From positions 248,001 to 312,000 of the forward strand of contig CATOTG010000008.1 in the NCBI GenBank assembly GCA_951813015.1: DNA of 64,000 nt, written 5' to 3'. The notes under the pieces were generated by a model that worked only from the letters and a program-made list of their open reading frames with translations, was not told the DNA's origin and ran no database searches. Origin of the DNA: an uncultured Thermoanaerobaculia bacterium (GTDB lineage Bacteria; Acidobacteriota; Thermoanaerobaculia; Multivoradales; Multivoraceae). Shown in pieces: positions 46,701 through 53,900 of this stretch (the stretch's first letter is position 1; every line of letters starts with the position of its first letter). A program made the position numbers and the translations under genes.

Positions 46701-47323
46701 ATGTGGCGCGCCCGGGGGATCAACTCCTCGACGTAGAGGCCGCCGTTGCCGAACGCGCGCTCGGCCTCGGACCGGCAGCGCTCCCAGGCCTGTTCGATCT
46801 CGTCGGCCGACGTGACGATTCGGGTTCCGCGACCGCCGCCGCCGGCAAGAGCCTTGACGATCATTGCCTTGCCCGGCGCCAGGGCGGCGAAGAACTCCCG
46901 CGTTTCCTCAAGTGTCGTCGGCCGGTCCGTCCCGCGCAGCACCGGCACGTCCACCTCGGTCGACGCCGCGCGCGCCCGGCCCTTGTCGCCGAACAGTTCC
47001 AGGACCTCGGGCCGCGGGCCGACGAAGGTGATCCCGGCCTCCGCGCAGGCAGCGGCGAAGTCGGCGTTCTCGGCCAGGAAGCCGTAGCCCGGATGGACCG
47101 CGTCGCAGTTCGCGGAAGCGGCCCGGCCCACGACGTCCTCGATGTCGAGGTAGGCGGGGACTCCCCGGCCGCTGAGCGGCACGGCCTCGTCGGCAATCCG
47201 CAGGTGCAGTCCGTTCGCGTCGTCCTCGGAGTAGATGGCGACCGCATGGATGCCCAGATCCATCGCCGCGCGGGCGATCCGTACCGCGATCTCGCCGCGG
47301 TTCGCTATCAGCAGGCGGCGCAT
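43715..47323 (-). CDS. Single-chain acyl-CoA carboxylase (biotin carboxylase + BCCP + carboxyltransferase)
   Basis: A 1202-residue fusion. Residues 1-470: biotin carboxylase, with RRLLIANRGEIAVRIARAA, the ATP-grasp Gly loop KALAGGGGRGTRIV and the active site FIEANARLQVEHTVTE. Residues about 590-670: biotinyl domain with VIEAMKMEHV, biotinylated Lys near residue 630. Residues about 690-1190: carboxyltransferase of the crotonase fold (FFTEGGGGRPGDD; LMDCPGIMVGPDHEKTALV; FFTVGWPTAEFAGMNIEG). Such single-chain enzymes carboxylate acetyl-, propionyl- or longer acyl-CoA. A Gly/Asn-rich insert of about 40 residues interrupts the ATP-grasp domain between GTFEFLVD and the FIEANAR strand. The start MRRLLIANRGE is the family's normal N-terminus. 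Exact substrate is not known. Confidence 0.95.
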   Translation of the reverse strand: MRRLLIANRGEIAVRIARAAMDLGIHAVAIYSEDDANGLHLRIADEAVPLSGRGVPAYLDIEDVVGRAASANCDAVHPGYGFLAENADFAAACAEAGITFVGPRPEVLELFGDKGRARAASTEVDVPVLRGTDRPTTLEETREFFAALAPGKAMIVKALAGGGGRGTRIVTSADEIEQAWERCRSEAERAFGNGGLYVEELIPRARHIEVQLLGDEDGGLIDFGERECSAQRRRQKVVETAPAPNLCPTLRAAMIDAALRLGRSTRYNSLGTFEFLVDAGEGGNGGGNGNGGGNGGGGGNGGGGGNGGRGGGGGNGGGSPKDETRARFAFIEANARLQVEHTVTEAVTGVDLVQAQLRLAGGETLADLGFGTPDTARPRGFAIQARVNLETLDADGNVRPSSGVLAAYEPPSGPGVRIDGCGYAGYEANPAFDSLLAKVIAHSPSDDFASAVKRTSRALGEFRIGGPSTNIPWLQSVLSHPDFAAGNLHTRWLDEHAGELAAAAGNGRRQRFVPAIGTAGEESAAGPSGAAESAAGTSRGDDAPTGDARDSGFAGARVDTADPLALFAYDQATKAAETARPNADTAATAPQTGPEGAIGIVAPIQGTIVSIDVEEGDEVLRGQQVAVIEAMKMEHVLRTGTSGVVRQVTMAAGDTIREGYPLVFVDGAEGGEAADAAEEIDPDYIRPDLEENIRRHAYTLDENRPEAVARRRRFGFQTPRENIEQLVDPGSFKEYWPLIVARQHQKYSDEKLREYTPADGVVAGTASINGDLFDDEHSRAMVLSYDYTVLAGTQGGRNHYKQDRLFDLANRFRLPLVFFTEGGGGRPGDDYTGPRVAFDTFTFTQFSKLSGLIPLVGVNNGRCFAGNTALLACCDVIIATEASTIAMGGPAMIEGGGLGVYTPEEVGPMSFQVPNGVVDILVKDEEAAVETTKKYLSYFQGPVSGWEAHDQRPLRHVIPENRLRLYDMQEILRTLADKGSVLEIRPKFGIGVITAFIRVEGKPMGVIANNPHHLAGAIDSDGADKGARFLQLCDAFDIPVLSLMDCPGIMVGPDHEKTALVRHCARMFNTGANLSAPLFGVVVRKAYGLGVQAMCGASSLVGFFTVGWPTAEFAGMNIEGAVKLGYRKELAAIEDPEERRLEFERRVEASYERAKAVNAAAGGGLDDVIDPAETRSWIAESMRRLPPAPPRTGKKRPFIDTW
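46374..46489 (-). repeat. Gly/Asn low-complexity insert inside the biotin carboxylase domain
   Basis: About 115 bases made of GGC/GGN/AAC codons encode runs such as GGGGNGGGGGNGG at residues 279-316 of the carboxylase. The DNA is a slippage-prone repeat of CCGCCGTTGCC on the plus strand. The frame is kept. In other biotin carboxylases this position is a short beta turn, with five to ten residues between the two strands. Confidence 0.9.
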
Positions 47324-47491
47324 CGGCGCCTCCCGCCGCCAGGCGGCAACTGCAGGTGCATGCGGCGGAGTATACGAAGGGGCCTGCGGCGGCGCAGGAG
47401 GGTCCTGCGCCGCCGCGGCCGAAGTCGAGGAAGTCGAGGCCGCGTGGTCGGGCCTTGGCTATCCCGGAGTTCCGGGGCCAATGCCGAATCG

Positions 47492-50344
47492 CTATTCCTC
47501 GGGTGGGCGGCGCAGGTGGGGCACGATGCCGATGAGCCTTGCAACGTCGTGCTCGAACAGCGTGCCGTCGTTCCCTTCGTCCGCGTCCACGCCGACCGGG
47601 ACCGCCGCCGCGGGGCCGTCCAGCATGTCCCTGCAGACCAGCGGCGCGACGGCCGCGTTCCGCGAGCCTTCGATCCAGTACCAGCCGCCCGGCTTGACGC
47701 CCTCGAAGGAGAGCTCGCCGCGCATCGGATTCCCGGCGTCGTCGGTGCAGGCGGTGCTGCTGCTGTCCCCGCGCAGCAACTGGACGACCAGGCCTTCATC
47801 GTTCGCCAGCAGCGTCTGCGTCGCGTTCCAGCCGCCGCAGGTGGTCCGAAGCTTCGCGGAAAGGCCGTCGGTCGGCTTGACGACGATGCCGCCGGCGGCC
47901 CGCCAGTACGGGCTGACGAATTCGCTGCACGCGTTGGCGCCGGGCGTCGGCAGGTGCGGCACGATGCCGATCATCTGTGCGACTTCGTGTTCGAAGAACG
48001 TGCCGTTGGCCGTCACGTCCGTCTCCACGCCGGGGGGAATCGTCGCCGCGGCGCCGCCCAGCTCGACTTCGGAGACCAGCGGCGCGACGGCGGCGTTCCG
48101 GGGACCGTCGATCCAGTACCAGCCGCCGGGCTCGATGTTCCTGACCGCCAGTTCGCCGCGGACGGGATTCCCGTCATCGTCGGTGCACGCGTCCCGGCGC
48201 ACCAGCTGGACGATCAGGCCGTCATCGTTGGCATACAGCGTCTCCGTCGTGCGGGCGCCCCGGCAGGACATCTCGAACTTCACGGAAAGGCCGTTGGCCG
48301 GCTTGACGACGATGCCGCCGGTGCCCTGCCAGTACGGCGCGACGAACCGGTCCGGATCAAGCGGCTCGGGCTCGGGGTCGGGGTCCGGCTCCGGGTCGGG
48401 GTCCGGCTCGGGGTCGGGGCCCGGCCCGGGGTCGGGGCCCGGCCCGGGGGGAGCGAGACAACTGGGCGCCGGCTCGGGGTCGGGTGGTGGATCCGGATCC
48501 GGGGTCGGGGTCGCGGGACAACTGGGCGCCGGGGCCACGTCGTTGATCGTTCCCGTGCCGCCGTAGCTCCAGAGGGCTCCGCTGGGGATGCTCGAGAAAG
48601 CAATCGTGAAGGTCTCCGGGCCTTCGACGAGGCAGTCGGTTTTGGTGTTCACATAGTCCAGCGGCCACAATGAAGCTTGATTCCCGCTGGCTATAGGCAT
48701 ATTAGCTCTCAGGTTAGTGCCGGTTAGAGGGGTGTAGTCCTCGGCAGTTGTCGCCGTGCCGTCCTGGAACTCAATCGTCACGACGCCTGGGGTGTTTCCC
48801 GAGCTCAAGGGCTTCCTACTGTAATTCACGTCGAATTCAAACCTCCCCCCCTCGTTCACGCTGGGGCTGTTGATATGGAGACACTGCCACATGGTCAGGT
48901 CGCCGTCGGTCCGCCGCGTGTTCGTGGCAGTCGGCAGGCCCCCCGAGAGACTGGTCCTGCACAGGGACAGATGCTGCAGGTTGCCGAGGTTGCCGAGGTT
49001 GGCGGGAATCGGGCCGTTAAAGCTGTTCCTCCCGAGGAAAAGGCGCCTGAGGTTCGTGGCAGCGGTCACGTTGTTGATGTTCCCGGTCATCCTGTTGTCG
49101 CGGAGGTTGAGCACCCTCATGCCGGTGCTGGGCAAGCTGGGGATGCCCCCGGTCAATCTGTTGAGATGGGCCGAGATCTCTTGCAGGTTGTTGCCGGTTG
49201 GCAGGGCCGGGATTGCCCCTGTCAACTGGTTGTCGCTGACGATGAGCTGGACCAGGTTCCCGAGGGTGGACAGGGCGGGGATTTCCCCGGTCAGGTTGTT
49301 TGCCACGCCTCTGGTGAATCTGAAGTTGTTGCCCACATTGAGGGTATGCAGGTTCGTGAGGCCGGACAGGGCGGGGATTTCCCCGGTCAGGTTGTTGTCG
49401 TTGAGTTCGACGTAATTCAGGTTGGTGAGGTGGTTCAACGCCGGGATTTCCCCGGTCAACTTGTTCCTGCCGAGAGCGAGCCTCTGCAGCTTGGGGGTGC
49501 CGGTAATCGCTCCGATCGGCCCGGTCAGCGCGTTTCTGCTGAAATCGAGTTCCTCCAGGTTGGCGAGGCCGCTGGGATTGGGGAACTGCCCGGTCAGCTC
49601 GTTGGTGTGGAGATTCACATGGGTCAGGGCGGTGAGGCCGCTCAACGACGGGATGCACCCGGTCAGGAAGTTGTTGTTGAGATGGAGCTCCTCCAGGCTG
49701 GTCAGGGCGCTCCACCACGGGAGTCCCCCGGTCAGGTTGTTCCGATTGAGCCTGAGGTACGTCAGATTGGTCAGGTTGCTGAACGATGCGGGGATGGCCC
49801 CGTTGAACCTGTTTCTCTGGAGGTCGAGGTGCCTCAGGTTGGTCAGCGTGCCCACCCACGCCGGGATCGGCCCGGGGGTGAGGTTGTTGTAGCTGAGCCG
49901 GAGATACGTGAGTGCGTCGAGGGCGCTCAGATCGGGGAGCGTCCCCGTAATGTTGTAGCCAGGGCCGAGCGTGAGCCGGGTGACGCGGCTCCTTTCGCCG
50001 TTCATGCCGATCGATTGCCACTGATGCATGCCCCTGTTGCGCGCCCAGTTCAGGCTCGTGTTGTCGCCCGAGCCGAGAGTCAGCGCAGCCTTGAAGGCCA
50101 GCAGGGCGGTGCAGTCGGCAGCCAGCATGTCCCGCTTGGCGTTGCTCAGAGTCCTGCTCCCCACGGCCCCAATGACGGCTATGTCGCTCCTCACGCAGGT
50201 TGGCGACGTCTGGGCGTGGGACGCGCCGCCGAACAGGCCGAGCGTCAGCGCCAGGCCGAGGACGTTGTGCACCAGACGCGGTACGCGGGCCGACTGCCGG
50301 GAACCGACGCTCAAGGAGCGTGAGAAGCGTTCGGCGACGATCAA
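47492..50344 (-). CDS. Large LRR/Calx-beta surface protein with two GGWYWI modules
   Basis: About 950 residues from the first in-frame start (TTG 50344): signal-like LVHNVLGLALTLGLFGG, an N-terminal cap with Cys, about 15 plant-type leucine-rich repeats (units like LTYLRLSYNNLT and LTGEIPAL, residues about 100-500), a Calx-beta domain (SPSVNEGGRFEFDVNYSRKP; VVTIEFQDGTATTAEDYTPL), a Pro/Asp/Glu/Gly linker, then two tandem GGWYWI modules to the end. The TTG has no ribosome site, and the start with a perfect Shine-Dalgarno, ATG 50453, is out of frame by one base because of a C14 tract. So the gene is either phase-variable and off in this sequence, or it starts weakly at TTG/GTG. The protein should be secreted or on the surface; its ligand is unknown. 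Confidence 0.85.
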   Translation of the reverse strand: MIVAERFSRSLSVGSRQSARVPRLVHNVLGLALTLGLFGGASHAQTSPTCVRSDIAVIGAVGSRTLSNAKRDMLAADCTALLAFKAALTLGSGDNTSLNWARNRGMHQWQSIGMNGERSRVTRLTLGPGYNITGTLPDLSALDALTYLRLSYNNLTPGPIPAWVGTLTNLRHLDLQRNRFNGAIPASFSNLTNLTYLRLNRNNLTGGLPWWSALTSLEELHLNNNFLTGCIPSLSGLTALTHVNLHTNELTGQFPNPSGLANLEELDFSRNALTGPIGAITGTPKLQRLALGRNKLTGEIPALNHLTNLNYVELNDNNLTGEIPALSGLTNLHTLNVGNNFRFTRGVANNLTGEIPALSTLGNLVQLIVSDNQLTGAIPALPTGNNLQEISAHLNRLTGGIPSLPSTGMRVLNLRDNRMTGNINNVTAATNLRRLFLGRNSFNGPIPANLGNLGNLQHLSLCRTSLSGGLPTATNTRRTDGDLTMWQCLHINSPSVNEGGRFEFDVNYSRKPLSSGNTPGVVTIEFQDGTATTAEDYTPLTGTNLRANMPIASGNQASLWPLDYVNTKTDCLVEGPETFTIAFSSIPSGALWSYGGTGTINDVAPAPSCPATPTPDPDPPPDPEPAPSCLAPPGPGPDPGPGPDPEPDPDPEPDPDPEPEPLDPDRFVAPYWQGTGGIVVKPANGLSVKFEMSCRGARTTETLYANDDGLIVQLVRRDACTDDDGNPVRGELAVRNIEPGGWYWIDGPRNAAVAPLVSEVELGGAAATIPPGVETDVTANGTFFEHEVAQMIGIVPHLPTPGANACSEFVSPYWRAAGGIVVKPTDGLSAKLRTTCGGWNATQTLLANDEGLVVQLLRGDSSSTACTDDAGNPMRGELSFEGVKPGGWYWIEGSRNAAVAPLVCRDMLDGPAAAVPVGVDADEGNDGTLFEHDVARLIGIVPHLRRPPEE

Positions 50345-50393
50345 CTCTGGCAGCCTGTGGTGAAGTCGCCTTGGCGCGAGTCCGTAATTTCTT

Positions 50394-50407
50394 GGGGGGG
50401 GGGGGGG
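50394..50407 (-). repeat. Homopolymer tract C14 (coding strand) at the 5' end of the LRR gene
   Basis: Fourteen Cs on the coding strand (Gs on the given strand) lie between ATG 50453 and the LRR reading frame. With 13 Cs (or 16), the ATG reads through SSSPPPP into LIVAERFSRS and the signal peptide without a stop. With 14, as here, it runs into the wrong frame. Length errors in sequencing must be considered. Confidence 0.95.
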
Positions 50408-50450
50408 ACGATGACAAGGCCGGGATTCGATCTGGAGCTTTGTCTTTATC

Positions 50451-50465
50451 CATCAAGCCCTCCTT
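50451..50465 (-). promoter_or_regulatory. Strong ribosome-binding site and ATG of the LRR gene
   Basis: The minus strand reads AAGGAGG (50459-50465), five bases, then ATG (50451-50453), an ideal initiation site. The frame it opens (MDKDKAPDRIPALSSS) reaches the C14 tract after 16 codons. No competing site of this quality precedes the TTG at 50344 or the GTG just before the signal peptide. Confidence 0.75.
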
Positions 50466-50600
50466 GGGAGCAGGTAGCAGTGGCGCCAGGCATCGGGGAA
50501 CTGGCTGGCTGCCAGCGGCGAAACGAGCGGCGCCGTTCTTGAAGCGAACGAAGTCTAGCTTCCAGCGTCATGCTCTGTCTACCGCTTCTCTCGCAGCTCC

Positions 50601-50760
50601 CAGGACCATTCCAAGTCCAGCGCTTCACGCTGGGCGTGGGCGAGCGTGGGCGGGAGGCCTTCATGCCCGAGGGTCGAGAGCCGTGTCGGTGCGGAGTCGC
50701 CGATTCCGGAGTGGTTTCCGCACCTCGGACATCGGAGTTCCCGACTTTGAAACGGCTCTG
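50601..50760 (+). mobile_element. MITE-like element, copy 3
   Basis: A 160-bp copy of the element at 908-1062 (inverted) and 11190-11340. The left end CAGGACCATTCCAAGTC and right end (reverse complement CAGAGCCGTTTCAAAGTC) form the terminal inverted repeat. A perfect 11-bp direct repeat CTCGCAGCTCC flanks it at 50590-50600 and 50761-50771. It sits between the LRR gene start and the end of the YhaN-like gene; the rest of 50466-50987 shows no gene. Confidence 0.7.
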
Positions 50761-50987
50761 CTCGCAGCTCCTCTCTCGCAGTTACATGGCTATGAAATGC
50801 GCCCCCGGACGACCGGCCAACAACCCGCAAACCCAAGCCTGGCAACGACTGTCGACCATCCCGGGGCCGCAGAAGCTCAAGAACTTCGGGCTATCCGTCG
50901 CCACCTGTTTGCCGGTCGGCCGGTGGTCGCCGTCTGTGACCACCGGCCCTCCGACCCGGACAGCACGGGCCGGGCGAGAATCCACAT

Positions 50988-53900
50988 CTACAGGAAGGAG
51001 TGCTGCTGGTCCGGCGCCGGTGTGGTTCCGGCCACTGCTTCGGCGTCATCCATGTTGCCGGCCGGCAGCCCGTTCCCGTCGAGCTCGATCAGGAGATGGC
51101 GCGCGTCACCGGCGAGGCGCCGTTTCGCCCACACCCGGACCTCCTCCTCCTGACTGAAGACCACGATCTGGCGTTCGTCGCTCAGTTCGAGGAGCAGGTC
51201 GAGGAAGCGCATCGTGCGGTCCGTGTCGCAGTGGACCGTCGCGTCGTCGAGGAACAGGGGCGCCGACTCCGTGCGGTCCCCCAGAGCTTCGGCAAGAGCG
51301 ATGCGGAGCAGCAGGTAGACCTGATCGATCGTGCCGTGGGACAGCTCGGTGGCCGAACGGAAGACCCCGTCTTCGACTTCGAGGCGAACTTCCAGACCTT
51401 CTTCCGGGTCGATGCGGACCGCCGAGTAGCGGCCGTCCGTCACCAGGTCCAGGCGCGTGGCCAGTGCCGCTCTGAGGTCGGGGGCGAGTATGCGATGCAC
51501 TTCGTCCTGGGCGGCTTCCAGATGTTCCCGGGTCGCCTGCACGATGTCGGCGGCCCGCCGAAGGAGCGCGACTTCACGCTCGGCAGCAGCCCGCTCCTCC
51601 TCGAGTTCGGCAAGGGACAGGAGATTCGCCTCGGCCGCGAGCCGGCCCTCGCAATTGCTGACCTCGTTGCCGGCCTCGATTGCCTCCTTGCGAGCACCGG
51701 TCAGTCGTCGTTCCAGTTCGCCGGAGTCCAGCCCTTCAAGAACCGGAATGCCGCCGGCCTTCCGGCTGGGGATCTCGCCGTCGTTCCTCACCAGGTTCTC
51801 GAGTTCGCGCAGGCGGGCCGCGGCGGATTCACACTCGGCCGCGATGTCTTCTCGGGTCCGACCGTCGAGGAGCCCTTGCAGTCGCTCCCAGTCGGTGCGC
51901 AGCCGGCCGAGGCGGGCTTCGCGCTGCTTCAGCCAGTCGACCGCCCACTGCTCGGGATCCGCACCGGAGTCGGCCGAGAAGCCCGCACCGGCGAGGGCCC
52001 TTCGGAAGCGCGCTTCCGCCTGCTCGCGCTGCATCCGCTGCTCGGCTGCTGTTGTCTCCTCACTTCGCCGAACTTCGAGCCGCGAGGTCAGTTGTTGCCG
52101 TTTCAAGGCGAGTTCACGGTCGGCCTGCGCGTTTCGCCGGCACTCCTGTTCGTAGCGACCCAGAAGAGAGCCGACCTCCTTCTCCGGATCCGCGACACCT
52201 CGTTGGTCCAGCACTGCGCGGAGTCGCGCTTCGGCTTCGGCTTGGGCTGCCCTGGCGTTCTGCCAGCGTTCCCGCTGTTCGTGGGCCGCTTGCTCGTTAC
52301 GTCGCCGAGCCTCGAGACGCAGGTTGAGTTGTTGGCGCTTCGCGGCGAGTTCGCGGCCTGCTCGCGTGTTGTCTCGGCATTCCCGTTCGTAGCGGTCCAG
52401 AAGGGCGTCGACTTCCTGCTCCGGATCCGCGACGCTTCGTTGGTCCAGCACTGCGCGGAGTCGCGCTTCGGCTTCGGCTTGGGCTGACCTGGCGTTCTGC
52501 CAGCGTTCCCGCTGCTCGGCTGCCGCTTGCTGGTTGCGTCGGAGAGCTTCGAGTTGCAAGGTGAGTTGTTGGCGCTTCGCGGCGAGTTCGCGGCCTGCTC
52601 GCGTGTTGTCTCGGCACTCCCGTTCGTAGCGGCCCAGAAGGGCGTCGACTTCCTGCTCCAGATCCGCGACACCTCGTTGGTCCAGCACTGCGCGAAGTCG
52701 CGCTTCGGCTTCGGCTTGGGCTGACCTGGCGTTCTGCCAGCGTTCCCGCTGCTCGGCCGCCGCTTGCTCGTGATGTCGCCGAGCCTCGAGACGCAGGTTG
52801 AGTTGTTGGCGCTTCACGGCGAGTTCGCGGCCTGCTCGCGTGTTGTCTCGGCACTCCCGTTCGTAGCGGCCCAGAAGAGCGTCGACCTCCTGCTCCGGAT
52901 CCGTAACTCCTCGTTGGTCCAGCACTGCGCGAAGTCGCGCTTCGGCTTCGGCTTGGGCTGACCTGGCGTTCTGCCAGCGTTCCCGCTGCTCGGCTGCCGC
53001 TTGCTGGTTGCGTCGGAGAGCTTCGAGTTGCAAGGTGAGTTGTTGGCGCTTCGCGGCGAGTTCGCGGTGTGTTTGAACGTTTTGCCGACATTCCTGGAGA
53101 TACCGATTCAGGAGCGCGTCGGTTGTCTCCTTCGACTCCTTCAACTCGACAACTCCGCGGCGAGCCAGCTCAGCTCGCAATGCGGTTTCGGCTGTCGTCT
53201 CGTCGGTCCGCGCCGCTGCTACATGCTGCTGCCATTCGTATCGCTCGTTCTCCCACCTCTCCCACCTTGCGAGGTGTTCCAGGGCTTGATCTGCGGCATC
53301 CGGTTCGGCGTCGAGACCGAGCCTCTGCAGAGTTCGGATGGCGTGATCGGTTTCCGTGCGTCTTCGGTCTTGTCGCTGTGTGTGCTTCCGAGCCTCTGCT
53401 TCGGCGTAGGCCGCCTCGGCGCTCAAGGTCCGCTTCTGATCCAACAGGCTGGAGCGGCTGCGCCGCGAGAGAAGGATGAACGTGCAGGAGACGATGATCA
53501 GGATGACCGATCCGACACCGCCGAAGGCAGGAACCGCATCAAGGAGCGTGAGCGCGGCTAGTGGCAGGCCGGTAGTCGCGCCGCACCAGGCCCACCCCTC
53601 CTTCGTTCTTGATCGCTTGATCTGCCTGTGGAGAGTCTCTTTCCGGACGCGAAGGCGCCCGAGGAGCTCCTCCGTTTCGTCGCCAGCGCCGACCGAGGGT
53701 CTCAGCAAGGCTTGCATGGCCAGCCGAACGCTTTCGCGATCACTTGCTGCTATCGGAGGCTTGGCTGGTTCGCGTGGTTGCATCTGTTGGCGGAAGCGCT
53801 TTCGCTCAATGGCGTTTTGCCAGGCGGTTGTCGCTGCGGCGACTTCCGGTGCTGTTTCACGATCTCCTTGAGGCCTGTCGGGTAGTTGCTGGAGTTGGCG

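Noticed and set aside
45998..48673. A very long plus-strand open frame (about 890 codons) opposite the carboxylase and LRR genes
   Set aside because: It spans two real minus-strand genes and is Ala/Arg/Val-rich without motifs; long antisense frames are expected at this GC content. The same holds for frames opposite fumarase and opposite the wzy-like gene.
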